Counted from the stretch's first letter, positions 26,052-36,218 are shown. The stretch is DNA of 64,000 nt from Echinicola marina (GCF_020463795.1 NZ_CP080025.1:3035501-3099500); one strand, 5' to 3'. Program-made: numbers and translations. The notes: generated from the letters alone by a model not told the origin.

Positions 26052-28079
26052 TTAGAGTAAGCCAGCTCTTTTGAGCAGGGCTTCAGGCTTTGGTTCTCTA
26101 CCTCTGAAACGTTTGTAGAGGATAGAAGGATGTACTTTTCCTCCCGAGGATAGCACGTGTTCTTTAAAGGCATTGGCTGTAACAGGATCGAAAATCCCAT
26201 TCTCCAAGAACAGTTCAAATGCATCAGCGTCAAGTACTTCTGCCCATTTGTAACTGTAATAACCAGCAGCATATCCGCCTTGGAAAATATGAGAGAAACT
26301 TGTGGACATCAATGTGCCTTCCACTGCGGGCAAAAGTTCAGTAGGCTCCATCGCTTTTTTCTCAAATTCAAATAAAGAATTCACTTCAGCAGGCTCAGTA
26401 CTATAATAGGCCATATCCAGTAAACCAAAGCTTACTTGTCTCAAGGTTTGGTAGCCTTGATGGAAATTTGCTGCCTTTTTGATTCTTTCGATTAACTCTT
26501 CAGGGATTTTTTCACCTGTTTTGTAGTGCTTAGCAAACAGATCAAGACATTCTTTCTCATAACACCAGTTTTCAAAAATCTGGGAAGGTAATTCAACAAA
26601 ATCCCAGTAAACACTGGTTCCAGAAAGGGATTCATAAGTGCCATTGGCAAGCATTCCGTGCAAAGCATGCCCAAATTCATGGAATAAGGTAGTGACTTCA
26701 TTAAAGGTCAGTAGGGAAGGAGTGCTCTTGGTTGGTTTAGTGAAATTGCAGACTATGGAGACGTGAGGTCGGTGATCGATTCCATCTTCCTTGGACTGGC
26801 CTCTGTAAATGGTCATCCAGGCACCGTTTCTTTTTCCTGCTCTTGGGAAAAAGTCGGCGTAAAATACTGAAAGGTGTTTGCCTGATTTGTCTTTAACTTC
26901 ATAGGCAGTCACATCCGGATGATAAACTGGTATATTTTCGTTTTTGACAAATTCCAAATCATATAGTTTTCCCGCAGTGAGGAATACACCCTGTATGGTG
27001 TTCTCTAACTCAAAATATGGCTTGGTCAATTCATCATCAATGTCGAATTTTTCCTTTTTGAGCTTTTCTGAGTAATAACCAAAGTCCCATTTTTGAAGGG
27101 TTTCAGGTCCGCCAATTCCTTGGGCAAATTCAGTTAATTCCTTGAGTTCTTCTTCCGCCTTGGGTTTGGCTTTTTCCAATAGGTCTTTTAGGAAACCACT
27201 CACTTCTGAGGCGCTTTTGGCCATTCTTTCTTCAAGTACAAAGTCTGCATACCTTGGATAGCCAAGAAGGTTGGCCCTTTGATTTTTCAGCTGAAGGATC
27301 TCTTTGACGATTTGTTGGTTGTCCAATTCGTCACCTTTACAGGATTTTGTATTGTAAGCAGTAAAGATTTCTTTTCTAAGGTCCCTGTTTGCGGCATAAG
27401 TCATGAAAGGGACATAGCTGGGGAAGGCGAGCGTAAATACCCATTTGCCTTCTTTGCCCTTTTCACTGGCGGTTTGGGCTGCTGCTTCCACCACTGCATC
27501 CGGGAGTCCGGCTAAATCTTCCTTATTGTCGATGACCAATTCATATTTATTGGTTTCAGCCAATACATTTTCTCCAAAGGCGAGTCCTTTTTGGGATAGT
27601 TCTTTGTCAATTTCACGAAGCTTTTCCTTGTCCTCATCTGATAGATTGGCGCCATTTCTGATGAATGACTTATAGGTCTTGTCCAAGAGGGTGACTTGTT
27701 CCTCGTTCAAGTTTAAGCGGTCTTTGGACTGGTAAACCCCATTGACCAATTTGAAGAGTGCATTGTCCAGAAGGATGTCATTGCTGTGAGCGGTCAATAA
27801 AGGAGAAATATCCCTTGCTAACTTCTGGATCTCATCATTGGTATCAGCAGCATTTAGGTTGAAAAATATGCTTGAAATGATGTTCAACTTTTTTCCGGAC
27901 TTGTCCAATGCTTCAATGATACTATTGAAGTTAGGCTGATCAGTTGATTTGATGATCTCAATTTCAGCTTTGGCCTCCTTGATGGCTTCTTTGATTGCAG
28001 GTAAAAAATGTTCGTTTTTGATTTTGTCAAACGGTGCCGTTTCGAAAGGCGTGGTGAATTTTTCCAATAATGGATTCAT
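26052..28079 (-). CDS. M3 family zinc oligopeptidase
   Basis: 675 residues without a signal peptide, so cytosolic. The zinc site is TLFHEFGHALHGML (HEXXH), with the family glutamate further on in FENWCYEKE. The substrate-binding region with Tyr/Gly/His is in YAAGYYSYKW. Length and sequence fit oligopeptidase A or dipeptidyl carboxypeptidase (Dcp) of the thimet family, which degrade short peptides; the two cannot be told apart here. Single gene with terminator. Confidence 0.94.
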   Translation of the reverse strand: MNPLLEKFTTPFETAPFDKIKNEHFLPAIKEAIKEAKAEIEIIKSTDQPNFNSIIEALDKSGKKLNIISSIFFNLNAADTNDEIQKLARDISPLLTAHSNDILLDNALFKLVNGVYQSKDRLNLNEEQVTLLDKTYKSFIRNGANLSDEDKEKLREIDKELSQKGLAFGENVLAETNKYELVIDNKEDLAGLPDAVVEAAAQTASEKGKEGKWVFTLAFPSYVPFMTYAANRDLRKEIFTAYNTKSCKGDELDNQQIVKEILQLKNQRANLLGYPRYADFVLEERMAKSASEVSGFLKDLLEKAKPKAEEELKELTEFAQGIGGPETLQKWDFGYYSEKLKKEKFDIDDELTKPYFELENTIQGVFLTAGKLYDLEFVKNENIPVYHPDVTAYEVKDKSGKHLSVFYADFFPRAGKRNGAWMTIYRGQSKEDGIDHRPHVSIVCNFTKPTKSTPSLLTFNEVTTLFHEFGHALHGMLANGTYESLSGTSVYWDFVELPSQIFENWCYEKECLDLFAKHYKTGEKIPEELIERIKKAANFHQGYQTLRQVSFGLLDMAYYSTEPAEVNSLFEFEKKAMEPTELLPAVEGTLMSTSFSHIFQGGYAAGYYSYKWAEVLDADAFELFLENGIFDPVTANAFKEHVLSSGGKVHPSILYKRFRGREPKPEALLKRAGLL

Positions 28080-28178
28080 ATATTGATTTCTTATTGATTT
28101 TGATTCAAGGTGTTTACGATATTATCGACTTAAAGTTAATGATTTTTGATTGAGTAACTTTGAGCTCTTGGCTTATAA

Positions 28179-28315
28179 TTCAACCAGAAATATGCATTAG
28201 CATATCAATTACAGCCTGAAAATACTTTAAAATCAGTAGCTTTTCTTTCGCTTTGATCAAGACTGATTTTCTTGCATTTTCAAGACGGGGCGAGATCTCA
28301 CTACAATCGATAATG
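28179..28315 (-). repeat. Palindromic dispersed repeat, copy B (137 bp)
   Basis: Read on the minus strand it repeats copy A: GAAAATGCAAGAAAATCAG, then CTGATTTTAAAG-ATTTTCAG, then GCTAATGCATATTTC. It lacks about 30 bases of the centre and has a worn left end. Together with its flanks it fills the 307-base gap between the two peptidase genes. Confidence 0.65.
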
Positions 28316-28386
28316 TAAAGTGTCTCTTACCCCACTGAATTAAAATTTAGAAGGGTAAGAGGCATAATTGGCTGAATATTTACTTG

Positions 28387-29733
28387 TTATCTTACTGGTT
28401 TTGGGAATACGGCCATGCTTTCAGTGTCTTCAGGGCCGACTGCTTGTACTGCAAAGAAGTAATTGTCTTTGGAATAGGACAAGGTAATGGAGGTGTCCTC
28501 AGTGAAAAATTTCTTTTCCCAAACTGGCGAGCTGGTTTCTCGCATTAGTACATAATATCCACTAGTTTTTCCTACAGCAGGAGTTTTCCATTTTAAAGTG
28601 GTCGAATTACTCAATTGGCTCACGTCAATACCAACTTCTTGTGGGACAGAAGGGGCAGTAGCCAAACTGGCCAAAACCGCAAGGTTTATACCTGTGTTTT
28701 TTCTTAAGAATTCATAGTCGATATGTTCAGGTAGATCTCCGTATTTTATGTCATTTTCAGTTCTTAAATCTTGATGCTGCTGTTCGTAGTTTTCATTGTG
28801 TTCACAAATTCTTACTGCCGTAAACCCTTGTTGGGAAAAGGGTGTATGATCTCCGCCTCTTAAGAATCGGTCATTTCTGTAAACCAGTTTCACTTCCAGC
28901 TGGTCAATATATCTTTCTCCGGTTTCTTTAATATATCTTGCTAGCTGACGTGATTTACTGTCATTTTCTCCATTGGTATATTTTCTAAGCCTTTCCATTT
29001 CTTCAGTCTCGTATAGGGGTACGCCTTCGCTGAATACTCTGACTTTGGTATTGTCTCTTAGCATTGTGCCGCTTGAGGCAGAGTTGCCAATCATATCATT
29101 ATTTATCATGGCTGCTAAGTTCCAGTTTTCTTCCTTGGCCATTTTAGCCATATGTGCGGCTCCTTTTAGTCCTTGTTCCTCCCCCGAAACCGCAACGAAA
29201 ATTATGGTGGCAGGAAATGCCCTTTTGCTCATTATTCTTGCCATTTCAATAAGTGCAGCCACTCCTGATCCATCATCATTGGCGCCAGGAGCATCATCTT
29301 TGGCATTCATGATATCAGAAACTCTGCTGTCTAGGTGTCCACTGACCACAAATATTCTGTCATCCGCGGGGTCAGTCCCTTTTAAGGTGGCCATAACATT
29401 GCCCATCCTTACATCTTCGGGGATTCTTCTTCCATCTGCTTCAATGGTGTAGTAATCGATTTTTGAACTCAGTCGTCCTCCAGAATTAGCCTCAAATGAT
29501 TTGAATTTGGAAAGTACGTATTGTCTCGCAGCTTCAATGCCATGCTCTTTCTGGTCCTCACTCAGTGAATGTCGGGTGCCAAAGCTGACCAATCCTTCAA
29601 TGTAGATTTTGAGTTGGTCAGGAGATATTTCATGAACCATTTCCTCAATGGTCTCATTTCTATTTATAGTGGTTATTTGTGAGAAAGTTTGTAAGGGGAT
29701 GATGAGGATCAATATTGTTAAAATTCTTTTCAT
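28387..29733 (-). CDS. Secreted M28 family metallopeptidase with C-terminal Fn3-like domain
   Basis: 448 residues, signal peptide ending QTFSQ. The M28 zinc ligands are all visible: VSGHLDS, PGANDDGSG, VSGEEQGLKG, INNDMIG and GGDHTPF, so it should be an active aminopeptidase-type exopeptidase. The last 85 residues (PSVPQEVGIDVSQ...TTLKWKTP...YYVLMRE) look like a fibronectin type III domain. No T9SS sorting domain at the C terminus. Periplasmic or secreted peptide degradation is likely. Confidence 0.92.
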   Translation of the reverse strand: MKRILTILILIIPLQTFSQITTINRNETIEEMVHEISPDQLKIYIEGLVSFGTRHSLSEDQKEHGIEAARQYVLSKFKSFEANSGGRLSSKIDYYTIEADGRRIPEDVRMGNVMATLKGTDPADDRIFVVSGHLDSRVSDIMNAKDDAPGANDDGSGVAALIEMARIMSKRAFPATIIFVAVSGEEQGLKGAAHMAKMAKEENWNLAAMINNDMIGNSASSGTMLRDNTKVRVFSEGVPLYETEEMERLRKYTNGENDSKSRQLARYIKETGERYIDQLEVKLVYRNDRFLRGGDHTPFSQQGFTAVRICEHNENYEQQHQDLRTENDIKYGDLPEHIDYEFLRKNTGINLAVLASLATAPSVPQEVGIDVSQLSNSTTLKWKTPAVGKTSGYYVLMRETSSPVWEKKFFTEDTSITLSYSKDNYFFAVQAVGPEDTESMAVFPKPVR

Positions 29734-29802
29734 TGGATCATGGTTTAGGATTTCATTCCCTTAAATTTATAGTATACTTGAAGTAAATAAAAAGAGAATT
29801 AC

Positions 29803-30321
29803 ATGAGTGAGTTATTAGTTCCCAAAGAAGGTGAATATGGAGCTTTTTATGAGACCTATATTTCTAAAGTTAGAGGTGAAGACATTACAGAACTGTTGAT
29901 TTCTCAAGTGGAGGAATTAAGAGCATATTTCCAGGGCATGTCAGAGGATAAGGCGACTTACAGTTATGAGGATGGTAAGTGGAGCCTTAAGGAGGTAATA
30001 GGACATATCAATGACACAGAAAAGGTGATGTTGTTCAGGGCCTTGTGTTTTGCAAGAAATGATGATCAAGAATTGCCAGGGATGGAACAGGAAGATTATG
30101 TGAAGGCGGCCAATTTTAATGAAGTGCCTTTGGTGAACCTTTTGGAAGAATTTGAGCTTACAAGATATATTATTCGCTCATTTATGAATGGACTTCCAGA
30201 AGAGGCGTTTACCAGAGTGGGAATTGCCAATGGATCTGAACTCAGTGTGAGGGCATTGCTCAATATCATACCGGGGCATTTTAAGCATCATATGCAAATC
30301 CTACATGAGCGGTATACCTAA
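29803..30321 (+). CDS. DinB-family four-helix protein (1)
   Basis: 172 residues, helical. YEDGKWSLKEVIGHINDTEKVM has the first conserved His of the DinB/YfiT fold, and the C-terminal PGHFKHHMQILHERY the His pair completing the metal triad. Family members bind divalent metal, and some are thiol-dependent transferases; the substrate is unknown. The stop is 24 bases before a thioesterase gene on the same strand, so the two probably form an operon. Confidence 0.87.
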   Translation: MSELLVPKEGEYGAFYETYISKVRGEDITELLISQVEELRAYFQGMSEDKATYSYEDGKWSLKEVIGHINDTEKVMLFRALCFARNDDQELPGMEQEDYVKAANFNEVPLVNLLEEFELTRYIIRSFMNGLPEEAFTRVGIANGSELSVRALLNIIPGHFKHHMQILHERYT

Positions 30322-30345
30322 AATCATCCCAAATATTTAAATTCT

Positions 30346-30861
30346 ATGTTTGAGTATAACCCAGATAAGCATTATCCCAAGGAAACGGAAAGCAGGGCAG
30401 TCATCCGTTTTCAGGATTGTGATCCCCTGCAGCACCTTAACAATGCGAAGTATTTTGATTATTATTTCAATGCTCGGGAAGACCAAGTCCCTAAATTATA
30501 TGGAGTGGAAATGTATGATCTTATCAAGAAATACCAAGCTGCTTGGGTAGTTTATAATCATAATATCTCTTATGTCAGGCCAGCTATGGTGGGTGAGTGG
30601 ATACGGATCAGGAGCCGTATACTTTGGCATAATGAAAATACTGTGCTAATAGAGTATTACATGATGGATGATTCCAAAAAGGAATTGAAAAATCTGCTTT
30701 GGACTACGCTTAAATATGTGGGGTTAAAGGACGGAAAGGTCAAACCGCATAGAGGAGAAATTGTAGATTTTCTAAAAGCGACAACGGATGAATTTGATAT
30801 CCGCAAAAGCAATATTGCCGAAAGGGTCAAGCAGCTAAAAGTAAAGTTGGCAGAGGAGTGA
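30346..30861 (+). CDS. Hotdog-fold acyl-CoA thioesterase (4HBT type)
   Basis: 171 residues. IRFQDCDPLQHLNNAKYFDYY is the active-site helix of the 4-hydroxybenzoyl-CoA thioesterase/YbgC group, with the conserved Asp in DPLQHLNN. Expected to hydrolyse acyl-CoA in the cytosol; chain length unknown. Operon with the DinB gene upstream, ending at a strong terminator. Confidence 0.88.
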   Translation: MFEYNPDKHYPKETESRAVIRFQDCDPLQHLNNAKYFDYYFNAREDQVPKLYGVEMYDLIKKYQAAWVVYNHNISYVRPAMVGEWIRIRSRILWHNENTVLIEYYMMDDSKKELKNLLWTTLKYVGLKDGKVKPHRGEIVDFLKATTDEFDIRKSNIAERVKQLKVKLAEE

Positions 30862-30873
30862 CATCTCATTGAA

Positions 30874-30909
30874 TAAAAAAACACGCTAGGTTGCTAGCGT
30901 GTTTTTTTA
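30874..30909. terminator. Bidirectional terminator
   Basis: ACACGCTAG/CTAGCGTGT stem with A-run before and T-run after; serves the thioesterase gene and the convergent gene to its right. Confidence 0.85.
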
Positions 30910-30951
30910 TGACAAACTTAAAAATTCCCATGGTCAATTTTTACTTCAGTA

Positions 30952-32160
30952 TCAATCCACCTTATACATTTTATTGGCAGCATTGATATATTCCAATGGG
31001 TTGAAGGCTTTGTCAAAGGCACTTTTTAAATTATTAAGTTTCGCTTCTAGGTCATTGATTTTTGGGCCGATATGTTTGGCTGTTTTATATTTCTCGATCA
31101 GAGAATTGTACTTATTGATGTTTTCACTAATTCTAAATGTGATACTTCCAAAACGAATTTTAAGGGACTGGATTTCCGCCATTTCGTTGTAAAAGGTGTT
31201 CTTCCAGTTTTTAGGATTTGTTTCCTTTTCATGTCTTACCCTGTTTGCAATGATGTTGGTCAATTCATTGAGGTATTCATACCTACGATTGGCATCATTT
31301 TCCATGCTATAACTTCTTTCAAACACCTTTTTATCAATGCCCAAGACTTGGAGGTTTTTGATCAGGTTTTCTTCGTATAGTTTTTTAAGTTCCTCTAATT
31401 CCGTATCAATGGCTTCCCATTCAGTTTCAATCAAGTTTTTGTCATTGGTGAACTGCCCCAGTTCCGTTACCAACTCAAACATTTCTTGACTTTGTTCTCT
31501 TAGCTTTTGGTCTCTGCGCCCAGTACCAATACTTTCTACATAGCTGGACATTCCTGTGAAGAGGGCTTGGCTGAAGGTCCCGAAAATAGGAGTGCCTGCA
31601 GAAAGATCACCTGTAAGACTGATCAGGTTGGAGACAACAGATAGGGTAGGACTTTCTTTTTTGTTTTTGTCGATAAAACTTTGGAATCCTTTGTACCAAT
31701 CATTGAAACCTGGGTAAGTGGTGGGGTTGCCCACAGCATTCAAGGTCTGGAAGAAATCCCTGGTGGCACCAAAAAGGATTAAAGGCCGAAGTTCTCTTTC
31801 CATAGAAACCAAGTTAATGATAGCTGACTGGTAATTCCCTTGGTAGATATTCAGTTCAGCATCTTTTTCGGCTTGTTGGAAATCTTCGATTAATTTGACC
31901 CTTTCAATCAGCTTTTCAATTTTCTGAGCTTCACTGTTGGTTTGGTTCAGTGATTCATCGAGCATTTGGATTTTTTTGTCCAAGTCGTGAAGTTTTGTCC
32001 CCAATTCATTGTCCAAGGAATCAGTTTTTACCTGAATATTTTTCAGTAAACTGTTTTTGAGTGACTGTTCCAATGAGGTGGTTGTCGTGTCTGTCTGCCC
32101 TGAAGCAAAGTAACTGAAGGATAAGAAGGTGATTGTGAGTAAGTAAAGTTTAGTTTTCAT
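30952..32160 (-). CDS. Secreted coiled-coil protein of unknown function
   Basis: 402 residues, not recognised. A signal peptide (ending FASGQ) is followed by a heptad-rich coiled coil (about 30-110: LEQSLKNSLLKNIQVKTDSL and on), a more globular part (about 110-210) with glycine-rich hydrophobic stretches (ISLTGDLSAGTPIFGTF), and a second helical, charged half. Probably periplasmic. Neighbours give no functional hint, and the 170 bases upstream show no clear promoter. Confidence 0.7.
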   Translation of the reverse strand: MKTKLYLLTITFLSFSYFASGQTDTTTTSLEQSLKNSLLKNIQVKTDSLDNELGTKLHDLDKKIQMLDESLNQTNSEAQKIEKLIERVKLIEDFQQAEKDAELNIYQGNYQSAIINLVSMERELRPLILFGATRDFFQTLNAVGNPTTYPGFNDWYKGFQSFIDKNKKESPTLSVVSNLISLTGDLSAGTPIFGTFSQALFTGMSSYVESIGTGRRDQKLREQSQEMFELVTELGQFTNDKNLIETEWEAIDTELEELKKLYEENLIKNLQVLGIDKKVFERSYSMENDANRRYEYLNELTNIIANRVRHEKETNPKNWKNTFYNEMAEIQSLKIRFGSITFRISENINKYNSLIEKYKTAKHIGPKINDLEAKLNNLKSAFDKAFNPLEYINAANKMYKVD

Positions 32161-32332
32161 AGAAAATTAAATTTCCAAATGCTATACGAAATTTGTGCCA
32201 TAAATGTATAATCAATATTTTATTGATGAAATAAAACTCTTTTCTAAAATTCAATTTCGGATTCAGGTATTACTTAAAGCCATGTAAAATGTGGATGAAC
32301 GGGGGCATTGATTTAAAATGATGCTAGCATCC

Positions 32333-32545
32333 ATGGGGAATTATTTAATTAAGACTTTGACCGCCAAATATCGCATGACCGAACTACAGTGTGAAGTAGC
32401 AGATGAATGTGCACAGCTGTATGGAGGTTATGGTTATATGTGGCAGTGCCTCGTAGTACGGGCATAAGTGGATGACAGGGAGTAAAATATCTGCCGGTAC
32501 CAGTGGATCATGAAAGAATTAATAGCCAGAAAAGCATTGAAATAA
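32333..32545 (+). pseudogene. Decayed C-terminal fragment of an acyl-CoA dehydrogenase
   Basis: A 44-codon open piece reads KTLTAKYRMTELQCEVADEC then AQLYGGYGYMW, the C-terminal flavin-binding helix of acyl-CoA dehydrogenases (ECVQLHGGYGYMWEY). After a stop at 32465 and frame changes, the family end is still readable: DDRE-stop-NI and IMKELIARKALK-stop at 32545. The N-terminal two thirds are missing. It lies directly before fadD, so a beta-oxidation gene may once have stood here. The other bases of 32161-32673 show nothing recognisable. Confidence 0.7.
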
Positions 32546-32673
32546 AGGATTAATAATCAGTTCTTAATAATTAGGTGGTAGGTTTTGTCTTATATTAACA
32601 TCATAATTGATTTAATTTGTTAAATTAAATTCACGAAAGAGGCCATTGTTTGATTACCCAAAATAATAAATAG

Positions 32674-34353
32674 ATGCAAGATTTTCCATGGTTTGAATAC
32701 TACCCCGAATCAGTGCCAAAAGAAGTAGATGCGGAGGCATATGAAAGTATAATCGGTCTTTTTAAAGAGAGTGTCCAAAAATACGGCGAGGCAGTAGCCT
32801 ATGAATGTATGGGCAAAACAATCAGTTTTATTGAGTTAGAAAAATTGTCCCGGGATTTTGCTGCATACTTACAGCAGGATTTGAAACTCAAGAAAGGAGA
32901 AAGAATAGCCATTCAAATGCCCAATTTGCTGCAATATCCTGTAGCCATGTTTGGGGCTTTGAGGGCAGGATTGATAGTGGTCAATACCAATCCTTTATAT
33001 ACAGCCCATGAGATGAAACATCAATTCGAGGATGCGGATATTTCTGCATTGGTGATAGTTTCCAATTTTGCCCATAATTTGGAAGCCATTTTGCCAACGT
33101 TAAAAGTAAAGCATATCATCATCACAGGTATTGGTGACCTTTTGGGTGGTCTGAAAGGTGGTATAGTGAATTTTGTGGTGAAATATGTCAAGAAGATGGT
33201 TCCTGAATACCATGTTCCTAATGCGATAAGTTTCAAAACAGCGATGGCCTATGGTGCCCAAAGAGGCCTTGATCCAGTTAAAATTGATTTAGGGGATATC
33301 GCTTATCTTCAATACACAGGTGGTACTACAGGGGTGTCCAAAGGGGCCGAATTGACCCATGGAAATATCGTTGCGAATATGCAGCAGATTTCTGCATGGA
33401 TGAAACCTAAATTAAAGGAGCATGAAGAGACGGTGATCACTGCATTGCCGCTTTATCATATTTTTGCCCTTACGGTAAATTGTTTGGCCATGTTAAAAAT
33501 CGGGGCCCATAATCTACTCATTACCAATCCAAGGGATATGAAGGCATTTTGTAAGGAACTTAGAAAGAATAAATTCAGTGTCCTTACTGGGGTGAATACT
33601 TTGTTTAACGGTCTGTTAAACCAAGAATCTTTCAGGAATTTGGATTTTAGCAGCTTGAAAGTAGCCGTTGGGGGAGGAATGGCTGTGCAAAAATATGTGG
33701 CTGATCGTTGGCACCAGGTCACAGGCGTGCCTTTGGCTGAAGGTTATGGCTTGACGGAAACCTCTCCTGTGGCTTGTTGTAATCCTATTGATGGAACGGA
33801 ACGCATTGGGACTATAGGTTTGCCTTTGCCCAATACAGAAGTGAAAATTGTGGATGATGAGGGCAATGAAGTTCCTCTGGGAGAAAAGGGCGAGCTTTGC
33901 ATTAAGGGACCACAAGTGATGAAAGGCTATTGGAAGCGTCCTCAGGAAACTGCTGATACCATGCTTGGCGACTGGTTGAAAACCGGGGATATCGCTGTGC
34001 AGGATAAGGATGGTTTCTTGAAAATAGTGGATAGGAAGAAGGAAATGATCCTAGTTTCAGGGTTTAATGTTTATCCCAATGAAGTAGAAGATGTTATAGC
34101 GGGACATGAAAAAGTAGATGAGGTGGGGGTGATAGGTATGCCTGATGAGAATTCGACAGAAAGGGTGGTGGCTTATGTTGTGGCCAATGATGAGAGTTTG
34201 ACTTCCGATGAATTGATCAGTTTTTGCAGGAAAAGTCTTACCAACTATAAGGTGCCGAAAGAAGTTTATTTTGTGAAAGAGCTTCCCAAATCCAATGTGG
34301 GGAAAATCCTTCGGAGAATTATTAAAGAAAATCACATGAAACAATCAGTATAG
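32674..34353 (+). CDS. fadD: Long-chain fatty acid-CoA ligase
   Basis: 559 residues, practically the length of E. coli FadD (561). ANL superfamily: P-loop YTGGTTGVSKGAELTH, adenylate-binding GYGLTETSPVACCNP, hinge and A8 motif GDWLKTGDIAVQDKDGFLKIVDRKKEMILVSGFNVYPNEVE (split here only for description), and the A10 lysine in LPKSNVGKILRR. Activates fatty acids with ATP and CoA at the inner membrane for beta-oxidation or lipid synthesis. An acyl-CoA dehydrogenase relic lies upstream and a terminator follows. Confidence 0.95.
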   Translation: MQDFPWFEYYPESVPKEVDAEAYESIIGLFKESVQKYGEAVAYECMGKTISFIELEKLSRDFAAYLQQDLKLKKGERIAIQMPNLLQYPVAMFGALRAGLIVVNTNPLYTAHEMKHQFEDADISALVIVSNFAHNLEAILPTLKVKHIIITGIGDLLGGLKGGIVNFVVKYVKKMVPEYHVPNAISFKTAMAYGAQRGLDPVKIDLGDIAYLQYTGGTTGVSKGAELTHGNIVANMQQISAWMKPKLKEHEETVITALPLYHIFALTVNCLAMLKIGAHNLLITNPRDMKAFCKELRKNKFSVLTGVNTLFNGLLNQESFRNLDFSSLKVAVGGGMAVQKYVADRWHQVTGVPLAEGYGLTETSPVACCNPIDGTERIGTIGLPLPNTEVKIVDDEGNEVPLGEKGELCIKGPQVMKGYWKRPQETADTMLGDWLKTGDIAVQDKDGFLKIVDRKKEMILVSGFNVYPNEVEDVIAGHEKVDEVGVIGMPDENSTERVVAYVVANDESLTSDELISFCRKSLTNYKVPKEVYFVKELPKSNVGKILRRIIKENHMKQSV

Positions 34354-34354
34354 C

Positions 34355-34386
34355 AAAAAAGCTCTCCCGTTACGGAGAGCTTTTTG
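34355..34386. terminator. Bidirectional terminator between fadD and bioB
   Basis: AAAAAGCTCTCC/GGAGAGCTTTTT with loop CGTTAC; both genes converge on it. Confidence 0.88.
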
Positions 34387-34391
34387 TCTTT

Positions 34392-35372
34392 TTATATGCT
34401 TACTTCTTGATCCTTGAAAGCCTTTCTAGGCTTCAGGTTCAATGTCTGGAACAATTGTTTGTCCATATCTTCTTCAGGGTTAGGGGTGGTTAGTAATTTA
34501 TCCCCGGCAAAGATAGAGTTTGCTCCTGCCATAAAACACAATGCTTGTTCCTCTGTATTCATTCTTACTCTTCCTGCAGAAAGTCTTACCATGGCTTTTG
34601 GCATGATGATCCTTGCCGTGGCTATCATTCTTACCATTTCCCATACAGAAACTTTTTCCTGCTCTTCTAGCGGAGTGCCTTCCACTGGTACCAAGGCATT
34701 TACAGGAACGGATTCTGGGTGTGAAGGCAAAGTCGCCAGGGTGTGGAGCATGCCCACTCTATCTTCCAGATTTTCTCCCAATCCAATGATTCCGCCGGAG
34801 CAGACAGAAATGTCCGCTTTTCTGACATTTTCCAATGTATCTAATCTATCATCATAGTTTCTTGTAGTGATGATTTCATTATAATGCTCCTCGCTGGTGT
34901 CCAAATTGTGGTTGTAGGCGTAGAGCCCTGCATCCTTTAATTTGGCAGCTTGTTCTTCAGATAACATTCCCAAGGTACAGCAAACTTCCATTCCCATGGT
35001 GTTTACTCCTTTTACCATTTCAAGTACTTTGTCAAAGTCTCTGTTGTCTCTAACTTCTCTCCATGCTGCTCCCATACAAAAGCGGGTACTGCCTGCTGAT
35101 TTTGCATCAGCAGCCTTTTGCAATACTTCTTCTACTTCGAGTAATTTATGGACTTTAACATCTGTGTGGTATCGGGCGGCTTGGGGGCAATAAGCGCAGT
35201 CTTCAGGGCACCCTCCGGTTTTTACAGAGAGTAAGGTACATACTTGTACTTCCTGAGCGTCATGAAATTCACGGTGAACTGTGCCTGCTTTATAAATAAG
35301 GTCTAGAATGGGTAAATCAAAAATTGCTTTGATTTCTTCTCTGGTCCAATTGTTTCTAATATCAGTCATCAA
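34392..35372 (-). CDS. bioB: Biotin synthase
   Basis: 326 residues; a second ATG directly follows the first. Radical SAM enzyme inserting sulfur into dethiobiotin. The radical SAM cluster motif is [12 protein letters not shown], and the auxiliary [2Fe-2S] ligands lie in [11 protein letters not shown] and [12 protein letters not shown], with the conserved Arg in [10 protein letters not shown]. No other bio gene is adjacent. Confidence 0.97.
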   Translation of the reverse strand: MMTDIRNNWTREEIKAIFDLPILDLIYKAGTVHREFHDAQEVQVCTLLSVKTGGCPEDCAYCPQAARYHTDVKVHKLLEVEEVLQKAADAKSAGSTRFCMGAAWREVRDNRDFDKVLEMVKGVNTMGMEVCCTLGMLSEEQAAKLKDAGLYAYNHNLDTSEEHYNEIITTRNYDDRLDTLENVRKADISVCSGGIIGLGENLEDRVGMLHTLATLPSHPESVPVNALVPVEGTPLEEQEKVSVWEMVRMIATARIIMPKAMVRLSAGRVRMNTEEQALCFMAGANSIFAGDKLLTTPNPEEDMDKQLFQTLNLKPRKAFKDQEVSI

Positions 35373-35512
35373 AATTTGATTTGAATGTTCTTTTACAAGC
35401 CCTAAAATTATTGAATTTTCATCAGGATGTAATCTTTTTGCTGGTTTTTCTGGTGGTTAGCCTTAAAGCGTAAATACTTTGGAGGTATGGTAAGTTCTTA
35501 TTTTTGAGTAAT

Positions 35513-36067
35513 TTATTTAAGCTGGGTCAAAATGTTTTTTGACTGGCTAAAATGTCTTTTTTCATGGGTGATGATGATTTCCACAGCAGTAGAAAGTGGG
35601 TAGGCGATCAACTTATTGGCAGGGGAATGGATGATCTGTCCTTTTTCCAAGAAGGGCGCTAATTTTCCAACCCATTGGGATAATTCATTTTGATGGCCCT
35701 CAAATTCCTTTAAGAGGTTCGAGGTGTCTTCTCCTTGGAATTTATCAGGTGCCCATATAGGAATGGTTTTTAGCTTTTTTGGCTGCTCTGGAGATACTGA
35801 TTTCAAGATGGTATTACCCAGAATTTTGGTCAGGAAACCAAAATTACCTATAAAGGGTTTTTCATAAGTACCCTCTTCCAACTGTTTGAAAATTGGAAAA
35901 TAACTTTGGTTAATGACCATCAAGTGCTGAATATTCTCTTCGATGCTCCAGGTGTCAGGATGGGGTTTGAAAGTCAATTGCTCAGGGCTAAGCTCGCCAA
36001 AGCTAGATAAAAACACCTGAGTGTTTTCTTTGATTTGTTTTTGCCAGTCTTTGATCTTGCTTTCCAT
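35513..36067 (-). CDS. DinB-family four-helix protein (2)
   Basis: 184 residues from the ATG at 36067; the frame is open up to 36145 but without similarity. PHPDTWSIEENIQHLMVINQ and the C-terminal VEIIITHEKRHFSQ carry the His triad of the DinB_2 fold. It is only distantly similar to the DinB protein at 29.8 kb. Putative metal-dependent protein of unknown substrate. Confidence 0.83.
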   Translation of the reverse strand: MESKIKDWQKQIKENTQVFLSSFGELSPEQLTFKPHPDTWSIEENIQHLMVINQSYFPIFKQLEEGTYEKPFIGNFGFLTKILGNTILKSVSPEQPKKLKTIPIWAPDKFQGEDTSNLLKEFEGHQNELSQWVGKLAPFLEKGQIIHSPANKLIAYPLSTAVEIIITHEKRHFSQSKNILTQLK

Positions 36068-36218
36068 GGTTATTGAGAGGTGCTTATGGATAAATATCTG
36101 TTTATATTGGCTCCCAATTCTATTTATTGGGACAATTAGGGTCAAAAATCGTTATTATGAATGACAAATTCGCCAAATTGAACCGCAAATAATTAAAACA
36201 ATCAAGTAGCATCCAGTT

